Under the pieces are notes generated by a model that saw nothing but the letters and a program-made list of their open reading frames with translations, had not been told where the DNA came from and searched no databases. A DNA stretch of 60,169 nt from a bacterium (GTDB lineage: Bacteria; Chlamydiota; Chlamydiia; Chlamydiales; SM23-39): assembly GCA_021811265.1 (NCBI GenBank), contig JAJZPH010000006.1, forward strand, positions 1 to 60,169. The letters run 5' to 3'. This document shows positions 15,915 through 26,700 of this stretch, in pieces; position 1 is the first letter of the stretch, and each line of letters opens with the position of its first letter. Made by a program: the position numbers and the translations under genes.

Positions 15915-18900
15915 TTATTTTTCCATTGGTGGTGGTTCGCTTTCCGTTGTGATTTTTTCTTCAGCCACTGGCTTTTCGATTTTTTCATCGGCGGTGGTAT
16001 ATTTCGTGTTTTTCAAGAGATCTTCTAAAGTTGCGGTAGTGTAAGAGACATTTTCTTTTTGCAGCAGCTTTCCTTTATAGAGAATTGCCAATCGTTTGTT
16101 GTTCTCATAGGAGAGGTTCGTGCGGCAAAAAGAGAGAAAATCCTTGTAGGAGAGCTTTTGCAGCGCTTCTATGCGCTTTTCTATCCAAGAAAAATCTTCT
16201 TGGTATTCAAAGGCAAGTTTGCTTTGTAGAAGCACCATTTCGATCAGGTTTTTGGGAGGTGTGGAAAGTTGGAGAGAGAGGTCTTGGGCAAGTGCAGAAA
16301 ATCTGTTTTCTGGAATGTAGTTTGCAATATTTTGTGCAAAATCTTCGATGAAGAACTCAAATCGGTGGATCAGATCTTCGACGTCATGGGAGCTCGATTG
16401 TACGGCAAAGTATAAAAAGAGCTGCCGTTCGACCTCTTCATCCCAGCACTTGGCAATGTAGGCCGTTTTCTGTTTGGAACGCAAAGCTGTAAAAAATGCC
16501 TCTTTTAAAACCGTAGAAAGAATTTGCTGGCAGCCTCTGGATGAGAAGGTAAAATCTCCAAGGCCGAGGGTCAAAATGGCGCCACTACCCAAAGCATCGG
16601 TGGTTTGGACAAGCTCTTGCGGTGGTAAATTTTGAGGAAATAAAAGAACCTGTTTTTTGAAATGTTGCGCAGAGAGATAGGGAGTTGCAGCAAGGGCATG
16701 GAGGATAAAATCCCAATTGGTTTCGGCATCGCTTCTTGTCATGTTTCCTGCAAAGAAGGCTTCGAGGTAAAGGCTTTCAGTGAGCTTTTTTTGGAAAGCC
16801 TGCAATTGTTCCAAGGTAAGCAGGGCAAGGGCTTTAGCCTTTTCTGCTGCAGGGATAGTAGAGGGGGAAAGGAGCGCCGCTTGCTGCTCTCTTGCCTGTA
16901 TTAAGGGAAGTTCGCTTGCTATATTGTCATAGCTTTTTTTCACCAAACGAGACGAACGGTCAAAATCATTTTGCGAAAAAGTGGTTTGTTTCATTGCTTG
17001 GAAAAACTCTTTGAGGAAAAGGGGAGCTTTTTCGCTGTAGCCGCTGAGAAGGATATCGATACTATGGTCAGAGTAATTCATGACAAGGTCGAGCCCTGCG
17101 CTTTTCGCAGTTGTGATCAAAGGGTCTAATTTGTCTTCCAGCATCGACAAAAAGAGCTCTGCCGACGCAGAAGAGACCGCTGTGGCATCCAGCAAGGGAC
17201 TTTGGATCCGAATGTTCCACGCAATAGTAGGTGTTTGATAGTAGTTCTGCTCGGAGAAAAAGAGCTTTCCCATTTCCGAATCGATGAGCCTGATAGGAGG
17301 TGCAATCTTGTTTGATTCTTGAGGAGAAGAGATAATGGCGAGATGGGTGGGAATAAAAGCATTGGGAGCAGGAAGCAGAATAGAGGGATTGGGCGTAGCT
17401 TTTTCCCATAGAGAAAGAGTTTCTTTTGCAATTGGGACGATGGAGTACTCTCCACCAAGCCAAGCCTCTGCTTTCTCCATAGGAACCTTTGTCAGTTTGG
17501 GATCTGCAGTGACATAGAATTGACATTCTTGTGGCGTGAGGGCATTTATGATGTGCGCAATGCGATCTGCGTCGTAATGAGAGGGAAAATAGCTTTTGAG
17601 GGGATAGGTGGCTAAATCTTCGTCTAAAAGTTCTGTCGCATGATTTTTCACCAGGGTAAAGGGATCTTCTCTTTGCTGGTATTGATAGTTGATTTCCCGC
17701 ATCCGCTTCATCTCATCGAACAGGTAGCGGGGAAGAGGAGCTGTTTTTAGATTGGCAATGGCTTGAAAGCTTGCACAGATGACTTTTTCTATCTCTTCTA
17801 CCCCTTTTTTTGTCAAATCAATTTCGATGGAAAAAAGGTGGTAAAGCGATCCAATTTCTTCACTCTGGGCGTTGAGGTTTTCTGCCAAATCTTCTTTTTT
17901 CAAGTATTCCAAAAGACCATGGGGATTGCCGGTAGTCAAAGCATAGGCAATGAGTTCGGCCGATTTGCTCTCATCGCGCATAGAGGTGAAGGGCAGTTCC
18001 CATTGGAGGGTCAGACGCTCTTTTTTTTGAATGGGAGAAATGTAGATAAAGTGTCCCTTTTGTTGCGCAGAAGAGAGAGGCTCTTTAGAGGAAAAGGGAG
18101 AAAGATTTCGATTGGAAATTTTTTGAAACTTTTCTGCCGCCACCTCTTCTAATTTTTCTAAAGGAAGAGAGGAGTAGAGAACCAGATTCATCAAATTGGC
18201 GCTGTAGTGGGTTTCTGCCCAGCGTTTCATCTCTTCTTGTGGAATGCCTCTGAGAGTTTGGGAGTTGCCGGTAGAAAAGAGGGCGTTGGGATGGAGGGGA
18301 TTTCCCGTTTCTTTAAAAATCTGATATTGTCTCCATTCGTCATTTTGGATGTTTTTTCCAAACTCCTGGTCTACTGCAAAGAGCTCTTTTTCAATTTGCG
18401 TTTGTCCGAAAAGTGGGTCGATAAAAAAATGGGAGAAACGATCCAGCGCTTCTAGGTACGAAGGATGATTGATTGAAAACATGTAGACGGTGCGGTCATT
18501 GGCTGTAAAAGCATTGGGATTTCCGCCGTGATCCCAGATAAAGCGCATGTAGCTGGCAGGATCGGGATAGGCGCTTGTTCCCTGAAAGAGCATGTGTTCG
18601 AGAAAGTGGGCCATGCCGGGATAGTTTTTCGGATCGCTCCACGATCCAATATGCACAGAGATTGCCGCGGCATCCTGACTGGCTTTGGGATCCGAAATGA
18701 GATAGACAGAAAGGCCGTTTTTTAGTTGTATCTTGGCTCTTTTTTGATCTTGTAAAGAGGGAGATAAAATGGAAAGGTGGGACTGATCTTCGATGGGCAT
18801 AAAATTGCGCTCTATTTTTTTTTCTTCGAGGACAATGGCGGACTCTTGTAATGGGGTGGTGGTGATTGGTAGGTCCTCTGCACAGCCAAGCGCACAGGCA

Positions 18901-18932
18901 CAAAGAGAGAAGAGAGAGAAAGAGAGTTTCAT
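15915..18932 (-). CDS. ptr: Periplasmic M16 zinc metalloprotease (insulinase/pitrilysin family)
   Basis: A large (1005-residue) zinc peptidase. The inverted zinc motif HxxEH is seen as 'HFLEHMLFQG' near residue 110, with the third ligand in 'ELFAVDQEF' about 75 residues on. The N-terminus (M-K-L-S-F-S-L-F-S-L-C-A-C...) is a signal peptide with possible lipobox cysteines, placing it in the periplasm. The repeated halves of M16A proteins are expected, the second half being inactive. The longer frame start at 19040 overlaps plsB; ATG 18932 has AAAGG upstream and is preferred. It is the last gene of rng-plsB-ptr, 16 bp after plsB. Confidence 0.92.
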   Translation of the reverse strand: MKLSFSLFSLCACALGCAEDLPITTTPLQESAIVLEEKKIERNFMPIEDQSHLSILSPSLQDQKRAKIQLKNGLSVYLISDPKASQDAAAISVHIGSWSDPKNYPGMAHFLEHMLFQGTSAYPDPASYMRFIWDHGGNPNAFTANDRTVYMFSINHPSYLEALDRFSHFFIDPLFGQTQIEKELFAVDQEFGKNIQNDEWRQYQIFKETGNPLHPNALFSTGNSQTLRGIPQEEMKRWAETHYSANLMNLVLYSSLPLEKLEEVAAEKFQKISNRNLSPFSSKEPLSSAQQKGHFIYISPIQKKERLTLQWELPFTSMRDESKSAELIAYALTTGNPHGLLEYLKKEDLAENLNAQSEEIGSLYHLFSIEIDLTKKGVEEIEKVICASFQAIANLKTAPLPRYLFDEMKRMREINYQYQQREDPFTLVKNHATELLDEDLATYPLKSYFPSHYDADRIAHIINALTPQECQFYVTADPKLTKVPMEKAEAWLGGEYSIVPIAKETLSLWEKATPNPSILLPAPNAFIPTHLAIISSPQESNKIAPPIRLIDSEMGKLFFSEQNYYQTPTIAWNIRIQSPLLDATAVSSASAELFLSMLEDKLDPLITTAKSAGLDLVMNYSDHSIDILLSGYSEKAPLFLKEFFQAMKQTTFSQNDFDRSSRLVKKSYDNIASELPLIQAREQQAALLSPSTIPAAEKAKALALLTLEQLQAFQKKLTESLYLEAFFAGNMTRSDAETNWDFILHALAATPYLSAQHFKKQVLLFPQNLPPQELVQTTDALGSGAILTLGLGDFTFSSRGCQQILSTVLKEAFFTALRSKQKTAYIAKCWDEEVERQLFLYFAVQSSSHDVEDLIHRFEFFIEDFAQNIANYIPENRFSALAQDLSLQLSTPPKNLIEMVLLQSKLAFEYQEDFSWIEKRIEALQKLSYKDFLSFCRTNLSYENNKRLAILYKGKLLQKENVSYTTATLEDLLKNTKYTTADEKIEKPVAEEKITTESEPPPMEK

Positions 18933-18948
18933 AAAAAACCTTTTTGTA

Positions 18949-19962
18949 TTATGGAAAGAGTTTTTGGTAATCTTTAAGAACAAGAGAATGAATATAGTCT
19001 GCACGATTTTTTCTGATAAGCTCTTTTTGCGGTGCGTCATTTCCCGGAAATGAGAGCATGTCGATTTCTTCTCCTACACACATGTGCACAGGCGCATAGT
19101 GGGCCAACCTTTTTTCTCCCATTTCTCTTTCTAGGGAGGGGGGAGGAGGTAAAATGTCATGAGTGCGAAGAGCTAGAGGATAGAAATGGGTCGTTCGTTT
19201 CGCTTTTTTTGCCATTAAATAAAACATCTCGATGCTATTGGGGTCCAAAAGAGCCACTTCGACAGTTCCCTGTTTGTTGGGACGGTCTCTGCCCCCGCTT
19301 GGAGCTACGTAAATGGCCTTTCCTCCATCGGAGAGAAGCACACTCATTGTTTCCATCGTATGTTTGTTGTGGAACTGCTTTTGGAGTTTGAGCTCGGGTG
19401 GGTGGTCGATGTGTTTTTTGGAATAGATGCATAAGAGGTTGCGTCCCATGCTGAGCGGGATTGCCAATGGGTCGATGAGTACGCGTTCTCCGGCGACAAA
19501 GATAATTTCTTCGGCAAGTTGTGGATATTTTTTTTCCAATAAAAGACTCATGAGTTGCGGGTCGGGCTCTACCTGGTGGTTGGCAAAAAAAATGACGTTT
19601 TCACCACGCTGCAAATAGTGGGAAATCTCATCTAAAGATTTTTCGCCGAGCAGAGTTGAGCGTTTGAAGTCGACAATGGGTCGAAAGAAGTCGAGGCCAA
19701 AGCGATAGTAATCAAAAGGAGTACGCACTGCTTTGTGGTAGGGCTCAAAAGTGAATGTGTGGGCAAATTGTTGGAGAATGAGCTGGGACAGAGTAAGAAA
19801 AAGAGGAGTATATACCTTCGCATCGGCTCCTGCTGCAGCCAAGGCATTTTTATAGGAGGAATAAAAATCACAAAGGATGCGATGAAATTTCGCTGTCAGC
19901 TTGTTTTCTTTAAGGGCCAAATCGAGAAGGTCAAAGATTTTTTTTTCTAAAATATGCGCCAT
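18949..19962 (-). CDS. plsB: Glycerol-3-phosphate acyltransferase, chlamydial/plastid type
   Basis: This enzyme adds the first acyl chain to glycerol 3-phosphate. The catalytic H-x4-D box is visible as 'ANHQVEPDP' near residue 126 and the glycerol-phosphate-binding arginine in 'PSGGRDRPN' near 215. At 337 residues it is much shorter than E. coli PlsB and fits the soluble type shared by chlamydiae and chloroplasts. It lies 6 bp after rng and 16 bp before ptr in one operon. plsX is 1.6 kb upstream on the same strand. Confidence 0.92.
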   Translation of the reverse strand: MAHILEKKIFDLLDLALKENKLTAKFHRILCDFYSSYKNALAAAGADAKVYTPLFLTLSQLILQQFAHTFTFEPYHKAVRTPFDYYRFGLDFFRPIVDFKRSTLLGEKSLDEISHYLQRGENVIFFANHQVEPDPQLMSLLLEKKYPQLAEEIIFVAGERVLIDPLAIPLSMGRNLLCIYSKKHIDHPPELKLQKQFHNKHTMETMSVLLSDGGKAIYVAPSGGRDRPNKQGTVEVALLDPNSIEMFYLMAKKAKRTTHFYPLALRTHDILPPPPSLEREMGEKRLAHYAPVHMCVGEEIDMLSFPGNDAPQKELIRKNRADYIHSLVLKDYQKLFP

Positions 19963-19968
19963 TTTTTG

Positions 19969-21498
19969 TTATACCAACTGTTTGTAGGAGAGGGTAAAAT
20001 CGTTTAGGTGAAGAGAATCATTGCCTTCAAATTCGAGAGAGGAGTGGTTTTTTTTCATCAGCTTTTGGAGGTAGTCGTGATCTTCGATTTGCAGATAGCG
20101 GCGCATCTCGGGGTGAAGAGCAATTTTCACTTCCAAACGCTCCTGCATATGAAGTAGTTTTTTCAAAGACCTCTCAATTTCGATTGAAATGCTCTCTGAG
20201 CTTTTGATTAGGCCAAGGCCTGTGCAATAAGGACAGGGAGTGCAGATGGTTTGCATGAGAGATTCTCGGTTCCTTTGCCTTGTCATTTCGACCAGTCCAA
20301 ATTCGCTCATTCCCAAGATCGTGCATTTGGCGGAATCTTCTTTCATGAACTCGCGCAGACGTTCGAGGACACGTTTTTGATTTTTTCGATAGCGCATATC
20401 GATAAAGTCGCAGATGACGAGCCCTCCAATGTTGCGTAGACGCAACTGGCGTGCAATTTCTTCTGCAGCTTCCATGTTGATGCGCACCAGAGACTCTTCC
20501 ACGTTGCCGGCTGTGGAAGAAGAGCTGCTTTTCCCAGAGTTAACGTCAATGGTATGCATAGCTTCTGTTTTGTCAAAAAATAGATAACCTCCGCTGGGAA
20601 GCCAAATTTTTCTTTTCAAGGACTTTTCGATTTCTCTTTCGACGTTAAAACGTTCAAATATGGGAGTTTTATCTCGGTAAAACTCAATCGATAAAGGATG
20701 CTCCTGTTCATATTTTCGATAGATGCGCTTACAGCGCTGGAAGGTGGCATAATCATCGACAAGAAGACGCTCATATTTTTTATCTACTGCGGTAACCACT
20801 GCTCGTTTGATCAAATCCGATTCTTCATAGAGACAGACAGGACCTGTAGACTTGTGAAATTTTTCCACTACCGTTTGCCAGGTGTTCAAAAGATCGGTAG
20901 CTTCTGCGATAAGCATCTCGGGCGTTGCATGCAGGCTCGATGTGCGGCAGATCAGGCCCATATCTCCTGGCATTTCAAAGGAGCGAATCATTTTTTTTAA
21001 ACGCTCTCTGCTCGTGCGATCTTCAATTTTTCTGGAGACTCCTCGGTGGGGGGTATTGGGCAGAAAGACAAGATAGCGGCCGGCAATGGAAATATTGGAA
21101 GTAAGCCTTGCTCCCTTCGTGCCGATGGGTTCTTTGATCACCTGCACTAGGACGGGCTGGTTGGGTCGTAGAATCTTATTGATATCTCCGTTCTCTGTTT
21201 GGTTTTGCTGCTTTTTTTCCTTTTGAGAGTCGAGATCGAAATCCATATCAAACATTTCTTCGAACTTTCTTGTGTTTTCCAAGATGTCACTGATGTGGAT
21301 AAACCCATTTTCTTCTTCATTAATGTCGATAAACGCAGACTGAATATTGTGGAGGATATTGGTGACTTTGCCGCGGTAGATGTTTCCCGTGATTTGCCGA
21401 GATTTTTTTCTTTCGACGACCAGATCTTCCAACTTTCCGTGTTTCAGATAGGCAAAGCGAACTTCTTTTGACTCAATATTTAAAAGAATTTCTTGCAT
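19969..21498 (-). CDS. rng: Ribonuclease G/E
   Basis: A 509-residue endoribonuclease that trims rRNA and initiates mRNA decay. An N-terminal S1 domain is seen ('GNIYRGKVTNILHNIQSAFIDI', residues 37-58), then the RNase-H-like and DNase-I-like catalytic parts with 'TIDVNSGKSS' and 'RNIGGLVICDFIDMR', and the zinc-link cysteines 'CTPCPYC'. The length and lack of a long C-terminal scaffold fit RNase G rather than full RNase E. It is the first gene of rng-plsB-ptr. Confidence 0.94.
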   Translation of the reverse strand: MQEILLNIESKEVRFAYLKHGKLEDLVVERKKSRQITGNIYRGKVTNILHNIQSAFIDINEEENGFIHISDILENTRKFEEMFDMDFDLDSQKEKKQQNQTENGDINKILRPNQPVLVQVIKEPIGTKGARLTSNISIAGRYLVFLPNTPHRGVSRKIEDRTSRERLKKMIRSFEMPGDMGLICRTSSLHATPEMLIAEATDLLNTWQTVVEKFHKSTGPVCLYEESDLIKRAVVTAVDKKYERLLVDDYATFQRCKRIYRKYEQEHPLSIEFYRDKTPIFERFNVEREIEKSLKRKIWLPSGGYLFFDKTEAMHTIDVNSGKSSSSSTAGNVEESLVRINMEAAEEIARQLRLRNIGGLVICDFIDMRYRKNQKRVLERLREFMKEDSAKCTILGMSEFGLVEMTRQRNRESLMQTICTPCPYCTGLGLIKSSESISIEIERSLKKLLHMQERLEVKIALHPEMRRYLQIEDHDYLQKLMKKNHSSLEFEGNDSLHLNDFTLSYKQLV

Positions 21499-21598
21499 AG
21501 AAGACCATTTAAGATTTTAAAACTGTGATATACTTGTTAGGTCTTTATCATAACAGATTTAAAATCATTTTCCAGGGAAAAAACCCAATTCGGTAGAT

Positions 21599-22585
21599 TT
21601 ATAAAAATTTTCTTAAAAAAGTAGGGAAATCTTTTGAGCTCCAACCTACGGCCATGGCAACTGCTGAAAGAAATGCTTGTGGAGAGGAGTAGCTGTGGCA
21701 CTTGATGACACACCCCTCAACTCCTAACAAGAAAGCTCCTCCATATTCAGCATAGGAGAGCAGTTTTTGCATTTCGCGAAAGAGAGGAGTTTTTTTTAGA
21801 AAATCGAGAACAAAGGAAGAAAAACCTTCTGCGGTTTTTAAAAGCACGTTGCCAGTAAAGCCATTGGTTACAAGAACATCCACATTTCCTTCAAAAATAT
21901 CTTTTGCCTCGATGTTTCCTTCGAAGAGAAATTTTTTTTCTTTGGCAGTTTTTTGAATTTCGCCAAATGCGAGCTGGATCTCTTTCGTTCCCTTTTTTGC
22001 TTCGGATCCAATATTCAAAAGGCCCACTTTGGGCCGGTCGATGTTTTGAAATTTTTGTAGAGCTACTCCCATCAATGCAAACTCTTTTAGTTCGTGGGCG
22101 CGCGCTACGATGTTGGCTCCTGTGTCAATCAGTGCAAGAAGATTCTTTTTTGTGGGAAGAAAAGCTAAAAGCGCGGGCCGATGGATTTTCCGCATCGGTA
22201 TTTCTATGCTTGCCGAAGCAACAAGGGCTCCCGTGTTTCCGAAAGAGACGAGAGAGTCTATCTTTTTTTCTTTGAGAAGGCGCATGCCTACGGCAATGGA
22301 AGACCCTTTCTTTTTACGGATAGCAAAAAGAGGATTTTCTTCGAGCAGAATGGCTTCTTTTACGGGAAAAAATGTAAAAGAAGAGTTGGCGCCTACCTTC
22401 TTTGTATAAGAGCGGCACATCTCTTCCGTTGCCAAAATAAGAAAGGAACATTCTTCTTGCTTTAGCTTTTCCCATGCGACAAGAGCATCAAAGAGCGGCT
22501 CTGGGGAATTTTCTCCTCCTAAAAGATCGATTCCGATCTTAGGATTTTTTGGGTTCTTCCGAGGGGAAGTAAGATCTGTTTGCAT
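21599..22585 (-). CDS. plsX: Phosphate acyltransferase PlsX
   Basis: PlsX makes acyl-phosphate from acyl-ACP for phospholipid synthesis. Family segments are 'IGIDLLGGENSPEPL', 'SFGNTGALVASA', 'LLNIGSEAKKGT' and 'VTNGFTGNVLLKTAEG'. The best-supported ATG at 22585 gives 328 residues and overlaps rpmF by 47 bp; the frame extends farther back to 22702, but that part lies inside rpmF and reads as noise. The yceD-rpmF-plsX order is widespread in bacteria and links envelope lipid synthesis to ribosome supply. Confidence 0.93.
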   Translation of the reverse strand: MQTDLTSPRKNPKNPKIGIDLLGGENSPEPLFDALVAWEKLKQEECSFLILATEEMCRSYTKKVGANSSFTFFPVKEAILLEENPLFAIRKKKGSSIAVGMRLLKEKKIDSLVSFGNTGALVASASIEIPMRKIHRPALLAFLPTKKNLLALIDTGANIVARAHELKEFALMGVALQKFQNIDRPKVGLLNIGSEAKKGTKEIQLAFGEIQKTAKEKKFLFEGNIEAKDIFEGNVDVLVTNGFTGNVLLKTAEGFSSFVLDFLKKTPLFREMQKLLSYAEYGGAFLLGVEGCVIKCHSYSSPQAFLSAVAMAVGWSSKDFPTFLRKFL

Positions 22586-22730
22586 AATATCCACATGAGG
22601 GGCAGATACGATGGGGAAGGATAGTATTTTTGCAATTGGAACAGGTTGCCGTTGTTTTGGGCTTTTTGGCCATATGCGAACGCTTGGAATTTTTTCTCGC
22701 ATTCGAGTGGCGGTTACGTGGGACTGCCAT
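22539..22730 (-). CDS. rpmF: 50S ribosomal protein L32 (bL32)
   Basis: The 63-residue protein begins 'MAVPRNRHSNARKNSKRSH' and has both zinc-binding pairs, 'CSNCKN' and 'CPSCGYY', so it is the zinc-containing form. AAGGAG sits just upstream of the ATG. It lies between yceD and plsX. Confidence 0.97.
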   Translation of the reverse strand: MAVPRNRHSNARKNSKRSHMAKKPKTTATCSNCKNTILPHRICPSCGYYANRSYFPSEEPKKS

Positions 22731-22748
22731 TGTTTTCTCCTTAAAAAA

Positions 22749-23204
22749 TTACTTTAACTGTTCGAAAGGAAAATATTTAGGATTTTTCTTTTCCGCTCTT
22801 TTGTTGCAATAGCATTCCATATTTTTTCTTTCCGGGCAAGAGCCTTGGCATTCTGCGAACTGCGGAACTTCTAAAAGAATGGCTTCGCGTACCATCTCTG
22901 TTGCATCAAAAGTGTTATCTTTGATTTCTGCAACTTCCTTACTCAGTTGTACATTGTTTAAGACAATGGGACAAGAAGTCCACTCGTTGCAGATGGAGCA
23001 GGGCAAAAGAGCTGTGCATTGGGCGTTGATTTCCAGCAAGATATGATCACAAGCGCGCCTGGCTTTTCCTTGAATGGATATTATTTCTAAAAATTTAAGT
23101 TCCTTTTCGTGGATGTCCAAAAAATCTGAGGAAAAAATTGCATGGATATCTACTTCATTTCCTTCTGTAAAAAGGCTAAGAGAAATTTTTAATTCATCTG
23201 CCAT
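22749..23204 (-). CDS. yceD: YceD/DUF177 family protein
   Basis: The 151-residue protein matches the DUF177 family by position (directly upstream of rpmF) and by its central 'CTALLPCSICNEW' followed by a second cysteine pair 'CQGSCPERKN'. In plants and E. coli the family is needed for 23S rRNA accumulation. The cysteine-rich C-terminus could bind zinc. It is the first gene of the yceD-rpmF-plsX run. Confidence 0.85.
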   Translation of the reverse strand: MADELKISLSLFTEGNEVDIHAIFSSDFLDIHEKELKFLEIISIQGKARRACDHILLEINAQCTALLPCSICNEWTSCPIVLNNVQLSKEVAEIKDNTFDATEMVREAILLEVPQFAECQGSCPERKNMECYCNKRAEKKNPKYFPFEQLK

Positions 23205-23377
23205 GGCATACTCGTTGTGAAAATAGAACCAATGTACAAAAAAAGCACATAAAAAGCTACCGCGTACGCATTCCCAGTTTGCAGACTTTCTTTCTCGAGG
23301 AGAAATAGTCTAATAAAAACTTGAGTTTTTATTGGAAAGCTTTTACCATTTTTTCTTGTTTTCCCAAAGGAGATTTT

Positions 23378-23698
23378 ATGTTTATTGTAGGTGTCATAAC
23401 TTTAAGTTTGCCCATGGTTGGCCCTCTGGTAGACCTAGGAGTAACGCAGCGAATAACTCGTAGAGAACTCGCTGAAGCACGACAAGATCAATTGGAAGAG
23501 TTGAAGAGTGCAAATATGGTTTTTCTCAGGTGTGATACCGTAGCTCTTACCGTGACTGTTGCTACGATGTGTTTTGGCTTATTAGGAACAACTTTAGGAG
23601 GGATTGCTATAGGATGGAGCGTTGTTGCCCTACTTGGAAGAGCCTGGCTTTGGAATTCTATAGCTACAAAAGTTCTGCAAGAAGAATCAGCTGATTGA
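23378..23698 (+). CDS. Small two-helix membrane protein upstream of the ankyrin gene
   Basis: ATG 23378 is preceded by AAAGGAG and gives 106 residues. A hydrophobic N-terminus ('FIVGVITLSLPMVGPLVDLGV') and a second hydrophobic block ('TVTVATMCFGLLGTTLGGIAIGWSVVALL', residues 60-88) flank a charged helix rich in Glu/Arg (27-50). No family is recognised. Two membrane blocks around a short polar part could fit an inclusion-membrane or inner-membrane protein. It ends 21 bp before the ankyrin gene and is probably cotranscribed with it. Confidence 0.68.
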   Translation: MFIVGVITLSLPMVGPLVDLGVTQRITRRELAEARQDQLEELKSANMVFLRCDTVALTVTVATMCFGLLGTTLGGIAIGWSVVALLGRAWLWNSIATKVLQEESAD

Positions 23699-23719
23699 AA
23701 TTCACGAGGACTAAAAAAT

Positions 23720-26700
23720 ATGTCACAAATGATTATCCCTTACTCTTCCTCGCAAAAAAAAGACTCATCGAGCTTTCTTTTGCGTATTTCTTTATCTCTA
23801 TCTCCTTCTTTGGTGGCCGACTTGGCCCTTCCTGTTTTTATTTCTCTTCGCCAAGTCTGGTCTCCTTGCCGCCTGTTTCTTTCTTCGGAGAGCCTTGGCT
23901 CTCCAAGCAAGCTGTCTTATTCCGTTCGTATAGAAAATTTGGAAGACGCGAACATACTGGAAAGTCTGGTTAGTGTCATCCAAAGGCAGCAAATACATGC
24001 TCTTCCTCCAAAAACTGTTGTTCAAATCGTTAGCCATTATGCAGATGCTTTAAGAATACAAAAAGGTTGTATCAGCCAAAAAACCATCGATGAACAAGAA
24101 ATTTTTCCTTGGAGAATGCTCAGTTTTTTTCATCAATGCGTTCAAGAAAACAGCCATAATCCGTTTATTCTATATTTAGAAGAAAAACTCTGCGAAGCGT
24201 TGCTCCAAGACCTTCCTTTGCTTCAAGAGTTAACTGACTTCGAGAATGTTGTTCACAAAATACCCGCCTTTTCTCTTCATTACTATCGAACCTGCATTCG
24301 AGAATATTGGGAACGATTTCTATGCCCTTCGGTATCAGGCGATCCCGATCATGTACTTCCGTTTCTGCGTTGTGAATGGGAGGAACAAATTACCAAAATC
24401 GAAGAGAGAAAAAATCTTTCCTATCCGAAAAAAATCCAAGCCGCAAAGCAAATTTGGGAAAAATTAGCAAGCCACGAGCCCTTAAAAAGAGAGGTGTTGG
24501 CTACAGAGAGTGTTCAACTCATCGACCAACAGCTTCAACGGCTTCGACAAACACAGCAAAGGCAAGAAGAAAAAATAAAACGCCTTATGGCCAAAGGGGC
24601 CACGCGGCATATTGCCAAAGCCATAGAAATTTTTTATGAGAAAAAGAACTTAGAGGTCGCCATTGATTGTGTTCACCGGTTGCTTGAAAGAAAGGAACCT
24701 CTTCCCGCCCGGGCTTTAGCCCAACTCTTTGTTCTCTTGGGAGAGGCTGTCTCTCTGATCTTTCCGGATGCTCAACTCAATTTGAGCTCTCGCAAAAACG
24801 TGACGCTCACTAGAAAAGCCTTAAAAACTATTAGAGATTGCCTAGAACATCCAGAGGACTATTTTCTAAAAACTTCTTCGGGAAAACGGGGAATACCAGA
24901 AGAGAGAATGAGCTGCTTGGCTGAAGCAATCCCGCAGTTACTCCGGCTTATGGAGCAACGGCTGCAGAGAATCAATCAACTCATAAAAGAGCACCCAGAG
25001 AAATGTCCTGAGGGTCTTTTGGAGACCTTGATCTCCCGTCCTTGCTCTTCTTCCCAACCAACAAATTTTCGTTTGGAGTCCCTCCAAGCAGAGCAAAAAA
25101 GGAGTTTTTTGGAAGAATACTTCCCTCAATTATGGAAGCTTTACCAAGAAATCACTCTTCACAAAACCTCCTCTTCTGCTCAATCAGTTCTAACACATCT
25201 TTTGTCTTCTTTGGAAAGCATCAGAAGAGAAGTAGACCCTTTCTCTCGAGAACAATTGTCAATCCGCTTACAGCAAGATCCTATTTTTCGCCTCGCTCTT
25301 CAAAGGCAGGTCAGTCAAAGTTATCGACTTTTAGAGCAATTGCTGGAAGAGGCTGAGCATTTACCCTCTTCTTTTGGCCTCGAAATGGTGGAGATAGATT
25401 TTGCGTCACTGAAAGAGGCAAGGAACTTTCAAACGCATGATTTGTGGCGCAAGAATGAAAAAAAACTCATTAATATTCTCTATCTTTTAAGTTATAAACT
25501 TCCGCTCTCTATTCGGGGCCTAGTTTCTCCGGCAGGACATTTTGGTGAAGATACGAAAGAAGTGCAGTTAATGTCGGCCACAGCCATAGGCTCTCTGACC
25601 AAAGAACAACTCCTCTTCGCCCTGGACCAGCAACATATCTCTATTGATGCTCAAGACTACAAACAACGAACCCTTCTTCATTTTCTGGCAGACCACCCCA
25701 GTCCTTTTCATCTCGAAATGGCCAGGGTACTTCTCGAACGAGGAGCTAACCCCCATTTAACCGACTATGAACATTGCGCGCCCTTGCATTATATCTGCCA
25801 ATCCGGGTTCGAGGATCTATTGCCTTTTTTACTAGAAAAAAAAGTAGTAGTGGATAGCCCATCTAGGTATGGAACGCCTTTAGAAATAGCACAAGAACGT
25901 GGCGATCAACATCTTGTAGATGCATTGCAGGCTTTACAAAGCGAACAGAGAGAGGAAAACGCATTTGCTTTACTTCGCGCGGTGCGAAACTTTCATGTAG
26001 AAGAAGTACAGGAGCTTTTAGAGAAGGGAGCACAACCTTGGATTGATTTCCAAGGCAAGCTACCTCTGGTCTCTCTCTTTGCTGTAGAAGACCGAGACCC
26101 TCTTCTCCAAAGAAACATAGCAGAATTATTAGTGCGCCACGGTGCTGATATCAACCAACAAGAGCCCCTTTCTGGAAAAACTTGCCTTCATCAGGCCGCC
26201 ACTACTGTTGTAGACCGAGAACTTATCCAATTTCTGCTCGGGTTACAACCCCTGGTAAATATACAGAATACAGCTGGAGAAACTCCTCTTCATAGTGCAG
26301 TCCTCTGTCGACAAGTCCATTGGGTTCAGGAGCTTCTCTATTTGGGCGCTTCGCCCAATATCTGCGATTGTATGGGGTATTCTCCCTTTCTTCGGTGCTG
26401 TGGAAGTTACTCTAGAACAGATGAAATTCTAAAGTTATTATTGCAGCACGGAGCCAATCCTAATGCGCACCTTTTCTTCGGAAGCGCTCTTCATCTCCTT
26501 GTTGAGAAGAACCGACCAGAAGCAGTTTATCTTTTGCTGCAAAAAGGAGCTTCTCCTCTTGCTTGTGACAGAGAAGGTCGCTTTCCCCATGAAGTTAGTT
26601 CTCATTTTTTCACTCGCAACATTATTTGGGAACAAGCTCAATACATTCTTCGCCATCTGCTTCCTCAAGAGCGCTCTTTAGTAAAAAAACTGTTCGAAAG

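Noticed and set aside
18933-19040. N-terminal extension of the M16 protease
   Set aside because: It overlaps the plsB coding sequence and hides the signal peptide; ATG 18932 has a good Shine-Dalgarno.
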